Source of the DNA: an uncultured Clostridia bacterium
GTDB taxonomy: Bacteria; Bacillota; Clostridia; Christensenellales; Aristaeellaceae
Assembly (NCBI GenBank): GCA_934615235.1
Contig: CAKTTL010000136.1
Span: forward strand, 1 to 6,279
Length of the DNA: 6,279 nucleotides
Direction: 5' to 3'
In this document: positions 1-6,278 of the stretch, one piece after another
How the letters are laid out: the number at the start of each line of letters is the position of its first letter
How positions within the stretch are numbered: the first letter of the stretch is position 1
The notes under the pieces: model-generated
The model's database searches: none
What the model was told of the DNA's origin: nothing
The model's input: the letters and a program-made list of their open reading frames with translations, nothing else
Program-made: the position numbers and the translations under genes

Positions 1-22
1 GGAAGTTTTGCGGGAAGAAGAA

Positions 23-59
23 GGCGCGCCCGACCCTCGTTGAGAGGGGCGGACGCGCC
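23..59 (-). terminator. Probable intrinsic terminator of the minus-strand operon
   Basis: Arms at 23-38 and 44-59 pair over 16 positions with two exceptions, around a 5-nt loop (39-43). Read on the minus strand, one exception becomes a G.U wobble and the other is a U/C mismatch, so the RNA hairpin is stable and GC-rich. It is followed on the minus strand by TTCTTCTTCCC (22-12), a moderately U-rich tract. On the plus strand the hairpin is followed by GAAGCAGG with no T-run, so the minus direction is favoured. It lies about 70 nt beyond the permease stop codon. The T-tract is interrupted, so termination strength is uncertain. Confidence 0.5.
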
Positions 60-65
60 GAAGCA

Positions 66-128
66 GGTTTCCTTGGAAGGGGATCCAAGGGGAAACCTTC
101 CTTTTTCGAAAGGAAGGTTCCCCCTTGG
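66..128 (-). repeat. Long inverted repeat with a competing second hairpin
   Basis: Segments 85-104 and 109-128 form a 20-bp stem around a 4-nt loop (105-108). The single non-Watson-Crick position (93/120) is A/C on the plus strand but U.G on the minus strand, so the structure suits minus-strand RNA. The stem begins at the base directly after the permease stop codon. A third segment, 66-76, is a near copy of 118-128 and can also pair with 85-97, giving 11 bp with a 2-nt GG bulge. Segment 85-104 therefore has two mutually exclusive partners. No T-run follows the long stem on the minus strand. It may act as a 3'-end stabiliser, part of a two-hairpin terminator, or a dispersed palindromic repeat. 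Confidence 0.7.
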
Positions 129-2909
129 TTAATCGTTCGCTTTCATCGATTCCACCATGTCCACCTTGCGGATGCTGCGGCTCATGATGCGATTGACGAG
201 GAAGGTGAAGAGCATGGAAATTGCAAAAGCGTAGACGAAGCTGAGCGGGTAAATGCTGCGGCCGAACATGACCATATCGACCTCGACGGTGCGGACGATG
301 AAGCTGTGCAGCCAGATGCCGACGAACAGGCCGAGGAACGTGCCGAGCACGCTGAGAAAGTTCGTTTCGCGGAAGATGTAGCGCTCTGTTTCGCGCTCGT
401 AAAAGCCCAGGACGCGCAGTGTCGCGAGTTCCTTTTTGCGCTCGCAGATGTTGACGTTCGTCAGGTTGTACAGCACGACCATCGACAGGATGCCTGCCGA
501 GAGGATCAGCACGAGAACGATTGCGTCGATGCTCTTGACGGTATCGGCGAACGCGTCCTTAATGCTGCGCGAAGCGCGCGTATACAGCACGCGGCCGGAC
601 GAGAGCGCGCGGGACATTACGCCGTCCATATCCTCGTCGCTCACGAGGTTGACGAGGAGCGTTTTGTAGTTCGGCGCTTTGCCGAAGGCGGTTTCGTACG
701 CGTCCGGGCTGATGTAGGCGTATGCGGCGAGATAATTCTCGCAAATGCCGGTTACGGTGATCTGCGCTTTTTTGCCGTCGGCGTTTTCAAGCGTGAGGAC
801 GTCGCCCGCCTTTACGCCGAGGTCTTCGCACATTTTTTCGGTCAGCACGGCGCTGCCGGCGCCGAAGGGAATGACGCTGCCTGTTTTGCGTTTCCGCAGG
901 GTGATGAAGTCCGGAATCGTTTCGGGCGTGCGCGGGATATTCAGCGTTACCTGGCAGGTTTTGCCGTTAAAGGACGCGCGGCCCGTTTCCGTTGCGGCGT
1001 TGAGACAGGATACGACGACCGAGTCGTCCTCGAGGAACGCGCGAAGCGCGCCGTCCGACGAAAGAGACGATTCGTCGTCGAGCACCATCGTCAGGTCGTA
1101 TAGGTCGATTTCGCCGAACTGCTTTTCGACAATGTCGTGAATTGAATCGCGCAGGCCAAAGCCGGTTACGAGCAGCGCGCTGCATCCGGCCAGGCCGATC
1201 ACCGTCATCAGGAACCGCTTTTTATAGCGGAAGAGGTTACGGCAGGTTACTTTGCGGGTGAATGAGAGCCGGTTCCAGACGAAGGGCAGATGCTCCAGCC
1301 AGATGCGCTTGCCCGCGGCGGGAGCCTTGGGAACCATCAGCTGCGCCGGGCAGGAGCGAAAGGAGGCATAGCACGCCCAGAGCGTCGCCAGCAGAATACC
1401 GCCGACCGTGACCGGCGCGACGATGAACGCGATCAGCGGACGGAACGGCGTTTCAGCCGCCGGAAGCACGTACATCATGCCGTATGCGTTGCTGATTACG
1501 GCCGGGAACAGCCGGAAGCCGACCGCGAACCCCAACGCGCAGCCGAGCGCGGAGGAGAGCAGGCTGTAGAAAAGATATTCGCCCAGCACGTTCCCGTCGG
1601 AAAAGCCGAGCGCCTTGAGCGTGCCGATTTCGGTGCGCCGCTCTTCGACAAGGCGCGTCATCGTCGTCAGCGCGACGAGCAGCGCGACCAGGAAGAAAAA
1701 CACCGGGAACACCTTGCAAAGCGCCGCAACCTTTTCGACGTTGCTCTTATAGCTTGCGAAGCCGACCGCATCCTCGCGCGTGCGGACGAGCCAGAAGCCG
1801 TCCTCGAGCGCGGCGAGCTGCGCCTTGGCGTCTTCAAGCGCTTCGCGCTGGGGAGCGAAAAGCGCGGCGGAATCGTTCGCGGAGGCTTGCTGCGCTTCAA
1901 GCGTGGCTTTCACGTTCTGCGCCGTCTGCGCAAGCAGCGCGGCAAGCTGCAGGGACTGCGGCTTCTGCGCGGCGGCAAGCGCCTGTGCGACCTGCGCGGT
2001 CTGCGCGGCGCGCACGGCGGCGTCCTGCGCAAGTTCCCGTTCCCTGGCGGCGACGCTGTCGAAGAGGTCGAGCGAGGACTGCGCTTCGTCGATCTGCCCC
2101 TGCGCCTCGGCGCGGAGTTCTTCCGTGCGGGCGGCCGCGCGGCTTTCGCCAAGCGTTTCAAGCGCGTCCGCGACGGGATCGATCAGCGCGGTATACGCAT
2201 CGGTGAACGCGTTTTCCGCCGCCGCGCCTGCGACGGAGACGTATACGTCCGTGTAAAAATCGAACGTGTAGAAATCCTCCGGGACGAACACGTGCAGGCC
2301 GATGGAACCGGAGCCGACGGACGAGGATTCCGATTCGACCGAGATGCTCATCGGGCTGCGCGCGATGCCCACGACGGTCAGCTCTTCCGTGGACACATAG
2401 CCGGAGAGCGTTTCATAGCTGCGGTCTTCCCGCATCAGGCGGAGCGTGTCGCCGAGGGCGACGGCGTGATCGGCATAGCGGCCGAGGGAGGATTGCAGCA
2501 CGCATTCGTCCGCGCTTTGCGGCATGCGGCCCTCGAGCAGCTGCACGTCGCACAGCTGCGTTCGCCCGTTCTGATCGAACAGCGCGTAAACGCGCGCGGT
2601 GTATTCCGCCGCGCCGCCGTCGGTGAGGACCATGTCCATCACGCGGGCGGGCTGCACGGCCTCCACGCCCGCGACGTGCGCGACGGCCGCCGCGTCCTCG
2701 CGCGTAAAGCCCTGCGAGGATTTGACGTCGATATCATACCAGCGCGTTTCGTCCATGTAGCGGTCGCAGCTTTCTTCCATATCGGGCGTGGTGGCGAAAA
2801 GCCCGGCAAGGAAGCCCGCGCCCAGCGCGACGATAAACAGAATGGACAGGAACCGGTTCAGGCTCCCGCGGATGCCGCGCAGGATGTTTCTCCTTCTCAT
2901 TCTTTTCAC
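129..2909 (-). CDS. FtsX-family ABC transporter permease with coiled-coil ectodomain
   Basis: A 926-residue integral membrane subunit that should pair with the ATPase encoded just upstream. It has two FtsX-type blocks. A first membrane segment lies at about residues 20-39, followed by an ectodomain (about 41-395). Helices near 399-418, 447-469 and 489-512 follow, then one near 567-586 starting the second half. A second ectodomain spans about 590-790, with closing helices near 796-815, 850-873 and 887-905. The cytoplasmic motif after the first helix of each block is clear and duplicated: EERRTEIGTLKALGF (422-436) and CERKKELATLRVLGF (822-836). Residues about 255-370 are Ala/Gln/Glu-rich and predicted to be helical coiled coil. 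The start is uncertain: GTG at 2909 lies 3 nt after the ATPase stop, while an in-frame ATG at 2900 gives 923 residues. Neither has a strong Shine-Dalgarno sequence, so coupled translation is likely. Family assignment is firm. The substrate is unknown. Confidence 0.93.
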   Translation of the reverse strand: MKRMRRRNILRGIRGSLNRFLSILFIVALGAGFLAGLFATTPDMEESCDRYMDETRWYDIDVKSSQGFTREDAAAVAHVAGVEAVQPARVMDMVLTDGGAAEYTARVYALFDQNGRTQLCDVQLLEGRMPQSADECVLQSSLGRYADHAVALGDTLRLMREDRSYETLSGYVSTEELTVVGIARSPMSISVESESSSVGSGSIGLHVFVPEDFYTFDFYTDVYVSVAGAAAENAFTDAYTALIDPVADALETLGESRAAARTEELRAEAQGQIDEAQSSLDLFDSVAARERELAQDAAVRAAQTAQVAQALAAAQKPQSLQLAALLAQTAQNVKATLEAQQASANDSAALFAPQREALEDAKAQLAALEDGFWLVRTREDAVGFASYKSNVEKVAALCKVFPVFFFLVALLVALTTMTRLVEERRTEIGTLKALGFSDGNVLGEYLFYSLLSSALGCALGFAVGFRLFPAVISNAYGMMYVLPAAETPFRPLIAFIVAPVTVGGILLATLWACYASFRSCPAQLMVPKAPAAGKRIWLEHLPFVWNRLSFTRKVTCRNLFRYKKRFLMTVIGLAGCSALLVTGFGLRDSIHDIVEKQFGEIDLYDLTMVLDDESSLSSDGALRAFLEDDSVVVSCLNAATETGRASFNGKTCQVTLNIPRTPETIPDFITLRKRKTGSVIPFGAGSAVLTEKMCEDLGVKAGDVLTLENADGKKAQITVTGICENYLAAYAYISPDAYETAFGKAPNYKTLLVNLVSDEDMDGVMSRALSSGRVLYTRASRSIKDAFADTVKSIDAIVLVLILSAGILSMVVLYNLTNVNICERKKELATLRVLGFYERETERYIFRETNFLSVLGTFLGLFVGIWLHSFIVRTVEVDMVMFGRSIYPLSFVYAFAISMLFTFLVNRIMSRSIRKVDMVESMKAND
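1800..2147 (-). other. Coiled-coil segment of the permease ectodomain
   Basis: These bases encode roughly residues 255-370 of the permease. The stretch is dominated by Ala, Gln, Glu and Leu, lacks hydrophobic membrane-length runs, and contains short repeated patterns such as AAQTAQVAQALAAAQ (301-315). Only one proline pair breaks it internally (P317 and P353). By position it lies outside the membrane, between the first transmembrane helix and the first FtsX helix bundle. Helical-hairpin ectodomains are known in some FtsX/MacB-superfamily permeases, where they reach through the envelope or contact partner proteins. Assignment here rests on composition only. Confidence 0.6.
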
Positions 2910-2912
2910 TGT

Positions 2913-3614
2913 TTACCACTCGATCCTTTCCACGGGCAGCGGGCTGGCGTTCGTTTCCGTGCGGGTAACGGTGCCGTTTTTGACGTGAATGACGCGGTCG
3001 GCGATCTGCGTGAGGGCGCTGTTATGCGTGATGATGAGCACGGTCTTGCCCGTCTGCCGGCAGGTATCCTGCAAAAGCTTGAGCACCTGCTTGCCGGTGT
3101 TGTAATCCAGCGCGCCGGTCGGTTCGTCGCAGAGGATCATCTTGGGATTTTTCGCCAGCGCGCGGGCGATCGATACGCGCTGCTGTTCGCCGCCGGAGAG
3201 CTGGGCGGGAAAGTTGTTCATCCGCTCGCCGAGACCGACGCGTTCGAGCATTTCGGCCGCATCCAGGCTGTCCTTGCAGATTTCTGCTGCCAGTTCGACG
3301 TTTTCGCGCGCCGTCAGGTTCTGCACGAGATTATAAAACTGGAAAACGAATCCCACGTCCGCGCGGCGGTATTCGGTCAATTGCCGGGAGGCGAGACGGC
3401 TGATTTCGCGGCCGTCGAGCTGAATGGAGCCGGAGGTCGCCGTATCCATGCCGCCGAGGATGTTCAGCAGCGTCGTTTTGCCCGCGCCGCTGGGGCCGAC
3501 GATTACGCACAGCTCGCCCTTTTCCACCGAGAAGCTGATATGATTGAGCGCGTGAATCTGATGCTCGCCCATCGTGTAAACCTTGCAAACGTCCGTAAAT
3601 TCAATATAGGCCAT
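2913..3614 (-). CDS. ABC transporter ATP-binding protein, LolD/MacB type
   Basis: A 233-residue cytoplasmic ATPase, the usual length for the family. All ATPase motifs are intact: Walker A GPSGAGKT (40-47, Lys46), Q-loop Gln92, signature LSGGEQQR (139-146), Walker B MILCDE (159-164, catalytic Glu164) followed by PTGALD (165-170), and switch His197. The Q-loop context FVFQFYNLVQNLTARENVELA (starting at residue 89) and the PTGALD segment are typical of ATPases that partner FtsX/MacB-like permeases. The ATG start at 3614 is preceded by AGGAG (3627-3623) with 8-nt spacing, a site lying inside the last codons of the lipase gene. The stop is 3 nt before the GTG start of the permease. ATP binding and hydrolysis should drive conformational change in the adjacent permease. 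The substrate cannot be deduced. Confidence 0.96.
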   Translation of the reverse strand: MAYIEFTDVCKVYTMGEHQIHALNHISFSVEKGELCVIVGPSGAGKTTLLNILGGMDTATSGSIQLDGREISRLASRQLTEYRRADVGFVFQFYNLVQNLTARENVELAAEICKDSLDAAEMLERVGLGERMNNFPAQLSGGEQQRVSIARALAKNPKMILCDEPTGALDYNTGKQVLKLLQDTCRQTGKTVLIITHNSALTQIADRVIHVKNGTVTRTETNASPLPVERIEW

Positions 3615-3617
3615 ACT

Positions 3618-4700
3618 TCATTCTCCTTGCGTCATAAGCTGCGCGTACATCTGGGGCATATGCTGAGCGAAAACCGTCTGCGCGGTCTGCGAATCGCGCG
3701 CGGCGATTTTTTCAAGCAGCGCCGCAAGCGGCGCGAAATCGCTCTCCGGGCTGAGCGCGTCGAAGGCGGAAAGCGCGGGCATATCCGCGTTTTGCCCGGT
3801 CAGACCGGACAGCGAAGTGCCAAGGGCGAGCATCGCGTCGAAGGCCGTCAGGCCGTCGTCTGCAAGGCCGGGGCCGGTCAAACTGTGGCGCTTTTCGTAG
3901 TAGGAGGGAATATCAGGCGAAAGCGCGGCGAGCGATTCAAGCGCGCCGTCGACCTTCGCCGCAAGCTCCGCGTCGTTTTGCAGGACGATATCCGTTCCCG
4001 CGTGGCGGTAGCCCAGGGATTCGAGCGGCATTTTCGTTACCACGTCGCAGGGGTTGATGTAATTGAAAATGTTGGGGTATTCCGCCTGCGCCGCCGCGCC
4101 GCGGACGGTCATGGGCGTGGCGAAGGTATAGACGAAAACGTTCGCGGGATCGTACGCCGCGTCGAGCAGCACGCCGAGCAGATTCGCGCACGCTGCGCCG
4201 CGGCTGTGCCCGGCCACAAGGAGAAGCGGGTTTTCCTCGTCCTTGAGAATTTCATCGAGCGAAAGGAAAACGTCCTGCGCGGCGAAGAGGAAGTTTTCGG
4301 CAAAGACTGCGTCCGCGCTGTGCGAGGGGGCGAAATCGAAGTTGGAGTACCATTCGCCGTCGTTTGTGCCGCGAATCATCACGGCGATGAGCGGACGCGT
4401 CTCGCCGCCGTATTGCGTTTCCGTGCGGGCAATGGTGAAGGCGCAGGTATGCGCAGGATCGTCCGCAGCTTTGTCGAAGTGCTGCTGCAGGAGGACGGTA
4501 AAGCCGTCCGCTTCAAGCAGCTGGCGCGTGGCTTCAGCCGTGTTGCCGGTGCAGAGAGCCAGCGCTTTCAGAGCCAGCGCCGGGGAGGATTCGCCGCTCG
4601 AGGCGGGCAGGGGCAGCGCGTCCGCCAGCGCGCAGGGCGCGCATAAAACCAGAACGAGCAGCAGACAGACGGCCAGACTGAACGCGGGAGAGTGGAGCAT
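3618..4700 (-). CDS. Exported lipase class 3-like alpha/beta hydrolase
   Basis: A 360-residue predicted secreted serine hydrolase. The N-terminus has a hydrophobic core (8-22) and an ALA-DA signal peptidase I-like site after Ala26. The positively charged n-region is missing, and LVLC (17-20) is a poor lipobox, so lipoprotein anchoring is not supported. The hydrolase core shows MIRGTND (108-114, oxyanion region typical of class 3 lipases), the nucleophile elbow GHSRG (164-168, Ser166), a likely catalytic Asp219 in NPCDVVTKMP (216-225), and a likely His272 in YEKRHS. The C-terminal 80 residues are Ala/Leu-rich and unassigned. An in-frame TAA just upstream and AGGAG at 4713-4709 (8-nt spacing) fix the ATG at 4700. 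It is the first gene of the operon with the ABC transporter genes, 3 nt before the ATPase start. It probably cleaves ester bonds in lipids or related molecules outside the membrane. The actual substrate is unknown. Confidence 0.85.
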   Translation of the reverse strand: MLHSPAFSLAVCLLLVLVLCAPCALADALPLPASSGESSPALALKALALCTGNTAEATRQLLEADGFTVLLQQHFDKAADDPAHTCAFTIARTETQYGGETRPLIAVMIRGTNDGEWYSNFDFAPSHSADAVFAENFLFAAQDVFLSLDEILKDEENPLLLVAGHSRGAACANLLGVLLDAAYDPANVFVYTFATPMTVRGAAAQAEYPNIFNYINPCDVVTKMPLESLGYRHAGTDIVLQNDAELAAKVDGALESLAALSPDIPSYYEKRHSLTGPGLADDGLTAFDAMLALGTSLSGLTGQNADMPALSAFDALSPESDFAPLAALLEKIAARDSQTAQTVFAQHMPQMYAQLMTQGE

Positions 4701-4734
4701 GTGAAATTCTCCTTTTTATGAATGATAACATAAT

Positions 4735-4763
4735 ATTATACCATCTCGCGCGCGAAAGGACAA
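4735..4763 (-). promoter_or_regulatory. Promoter of the lipase-ABC transporter operon
   Basis: On the minus strand, TTGTCC (4763-4758) is followed after 17 nt by a perfect TATAAT (4740-4735). The -35 matches 4 of 6 consensus bases and the -10 matches 6 of 6. Transcription should start near 4728, leaving a leader of about 28 nt that contains the lipase Shine-Dalgarno sequence. The -10 overlaps a 10-bp perfect palindrome, ATAATATTAT (4730-4739), which could be incidental in this AT-rich stretch. No regulator is encoded in the window. Confidence 0.75.
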
Positions 4764-4779
4764 ATGCGACTTTCTCCGC

Positions 4780-4808
4780 TTGACAAAGACGGCCGGTGGG
4801 CGCAAAAT
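4780..4808 (+). promoter_or_regulatory. Promoter of the amidohydrolase gene
   Basis: TTGACA (4780-4785) is a perfect -35. After a 17-nt spacer comes CAAAAT (4803-4808), matching 4 of 6 bases of the -10 consensus. Transcription should start near 4815, about 27 nt before the ATG at 4842. It is arranged back to back with the operon promoter, the two -35 boxes being 16 bp apart. A translation start upstream at 4764 would put the promoter inside the coding sequence, so the promoter supports the later start. Confidence 0.7.
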
Positions 4809-4825
4809 GAGGGCAGACAAAAGAT

Positions 4826-4833
4826 GAGGGAGG
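4826..4833 (+). promoter_or_regulatory. Ribosome binding site that decides the amidohydrolase start
   Basis: GAGGGAGG lies 8 nt upstream of the ATG at 4842. In-frame ATGs at 4764 and 4824 are less likely. The first precedes the promoter. The peptide encoded before 4842 does not resemble the conserved family N-terminus, which begins at MLLIKNG. Confidence 0.8.
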
Positions 4834-4841
4834 ATGAAATT

Positions 4842-5990
4842 ATGCTGCTGATCAAAAACGGACTCGTTCATGATGCGGTCAACCGCGAACCGTACCGCGC
4901 GGACATTCTGATTGAAAATGGGAAAATCGCACGCATCGCGCCTGAAATTGCCGCCGAGGGCGCGGAGATTTACGACGCGGAAGGGATGAACGTCTACCCC
5001 GGCTTCGTCGAGGCGCACGGCCATACCGGCCTGCACGGCTACGGAATCGGCTATGAGGGCGCGGATTATAACGAGATGGGCGATATCATGTCGCCGCAGC
5101 TGCGCGCGATCGACGCGATCGAGCCGCGGGACTATGCGCTGCAGGAGGCACGCGAGGCGGGCGTGACGACGCTGTGCGTCGGCCCGGGCAGCGCGAACGT
5201 GCTGGGCGGCACGTTTGCGGCGATCAAGCCCGTGGGCGTGCGCGTGGACAAGATGTGCATCCGCCCCGAAGTGGCGATGAAGTGCGCCTTCGGCGAAAAC
5301 CCGAAGCGCTGCTACCGCGACAAGGGAAATTCCAGCCGCATGACGACCGCCGCGCGCCTGCGCGAGGAGCTTTTCAAGGCGCGCGAATATATGCGCAAGA
5401 TCGACCGCGCCAACGGCGATCCGGAAAAAATGCCGCCCTTCGATATGAAGCTGAACGCGATGCTGCCCGTCGTGCGCGGCGAAATGCCGCTCAAGGCGCA
5501 CGCGCATCAGGCGGACGATATTTTTACCGCGCTGCGCATCGCGCATGAGTTCGGCGTGAAGATTACGCTGGAGCACGTGACGGAAGGGCACCTCATCGTG
5601 GACGAATTGAAGGCGGAAAACGTGATGCTGGCCGTCGGGCCGTCGCTGGGGCATGCGACGAAGTTCGAGCTGCGCAACAAGAGCTGGACCACGCCGGGCG
5701 TTCTCGCAAAGGCGGGCTGCCACGTTTCGATTATCACCGACTCGCCGGTGATCCCGCAGAAATACCTGCCGCTGTGCGCGGGTCTTGCGGTGAAGGCGGG
5801 CATGGATGAATTCGACGCGCTGCGCGCGATCACTATCAACGCCGCCGAACATGCGGGAGTGGGCGACCGAGTCGGCTCGCTGGAAGCGGGCAAGGACGCG
5901 GACGTCGTGGTGACCGACGGCAATCCGTTCGAAATCGAAACGGCGGTAAAGGCGGTCTTTATCGACGGGAACCGTGTGTTCGAAGGGTAA
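4842..5990 (+). CDS. Metal-dependent amidohydrolase, imidazolonepropionase-like
   Basis: A 382-residue cytoplasmic enzyme of the amidohydrolase superfamily (HutI-related group). It has the split composite fold: an N-terminal beta segment MLLIKNG followed by ADILIENGKIARI (20-32), a TIM-barrel core, and a C-terminal beta segment GSLEAGKDADVVVTDGNP (345-362). Putative metal ligands are the HxH pair His59/His61 in PGFVEAHGH, His220 or His222 in KAHAHQADD, His245 in LEHVTEGH, and Asp300 in IITDSP. Residues 150-200 are strongly basic and helical-looking. No signal peptide is seen. It should hydrolyse a C-N bond in a cyclic amide, amide or similar substrate, but no hut genes or other pathway genes are adjacent, so HutI function is not supported. 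It has its own promoter and terminator and is transcribed away from the lipase operon. Confidence 0.92.
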   Translation: MLLIKNGLVHDAVNREPYRADILIENGKIARIAPEIAAEGAEIYDAEGMNVYPGFVEAHGHTGLHGYGIGYEGADYNEMGDIMSPQLRAIDAIEPRDYALQEAREAGVTTLCVGPGSANVLGGTFAAIKPVGVRVDKMCIRPEVAMKCAFGENPKRCYRDKGNSSRMTTAARLREELFKAREYMRKIDRANGDPEKMPPFDMKLNAMLPVVRGEMPLKAHAHQADDIFTALRIAHEFGVKITLEHVTEGHLIVDELKAENVMLAVGPSLGHATKFELRNKSWTTPGVLAKAGCHVSIITDSPVIPQKYLPLCAGLAVKAGMDEFDALRAITINAAEHAGVGDRVGSLEAGKDADVVVTDGNPFEIETAVKAVFIDGNRVFEG

Positions 5991-6022
5991 AGGATGCTCC
6001 CAACGCGTCTGCCGCGAAAGCG

Positions 6023-6066
6023 AAAAGCGGATTTGCAGCCTGAAAGGGCGGCAAATCCGCTTTTTT
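6023..6066 (+). terminator. Strong intrinsic terminator, probably bidirectional
   Basis: GCGGATTTGC (6027-6036) pairs perfectly with GCAAATCCGC (6051-6060). The inner GCC (6038-6040) and GGC (6047-6049) can add pairs. The stem is followed by six T residues (6061-6066), beginning about 30 nt after the amidohydrolase stop. AAAA at 6023-6026 precedes the left arm, giving a T-run on the minus strand too, so it could also stop transcription arriving from the right. Confidence 0.9.
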
Positions 6067-6122
6067 GTGCAGAGAACAGTCCCTTTGCCTGGGGTGTATC
6101 TGAAAAATTCCCTGAGACTCCA

Positions 6123-6278
6123 TCACGGCGTCTTTTCCGCCATTTCAGCGTCGGAAAGCTTGGGGCAATCCCGCACAATATCGCGCAAAGGCTGACGGAT
6201 GTCTTTACGCCGTCTGCTGTTTGCAGCTTTCTTGACGTACCGCCGGTACGCCTGCGAAATCTGCAATTCGCATCCGAC
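6123..6278 (-). CDS. Possible C-terminal fragment of an unrecognised protein (runs off window)
   Basis: A 51-codon frame is open from the right edge to a TGA at 6125-6123, with no start inside the window. The peptide is highly charged and basic in its first half (YRRYVKKAANSRRRKDIRQP, residues 11-30) and ends in KLSDAEMAEKTP. Third positions are moderately GC-rich, and the sequence reads like a soluble protein rather than a low-complexity shadow. Convergence on the apparently bidirectional terminator at 6023-6066 fits a gene ending here. I recognise no family. A competing plus-strand reading from ATG 6199 (with AAAGG upstream, open to the window end) cannot be excluded. Confidence 0.3.
   Translation of the reverse strand, partial: VGCELQISQAYRRYVKKAANSRRRKDIRQPLRDIVRDCPKLSDAEMAEKTP

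Noticed and set aside
4681..4700. Lipoprotein signal in the lipase-like protein
   Set aside because: LVLC has Leu at the position before Cys, where lipoboxes need Gly, Ala or Ser; the ALA-DA site fits signal peptidase I better.
4764..4841. N-terminal extension of the amidohydrolase by 26 residues
   Set aside because: The promoter -35 and -10 boxes lie inside it, it has no good ribosome binding site, and the family N-terminus begins at the ATG at 4842.
4716..5852. 378-codon minus-strand open frame opposite the amidohydrolase
   Set aside because: It is codon-aligned antisense to a gene with intact motifs, its His/Arg/Ala-rich translation has no recognisable domain, and it spans the divergent promoter region.
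5507..6178. 223-codon minus-strand frame across the amidohydrolase 3' end and terminator
   Set aside because: It crosses the terminator hairpin and lies opposite a conserved coding sequence; the translation shows no domain.
5974..6195. 73-codon plus-strand frame at the end of the amidohydrolase gene
   Set aside because: It overlaps the amidohydrolase end and runs through the strong terminator at 6023-6066; no ribosome binding site was seen.
6236..6250. Short palindrome CGTACC-GCC-GGTACG
   Set aside because: A 6-bp stem with a 3-nt loop and no T-run; likely chance, and within the possible partial coding sequence.
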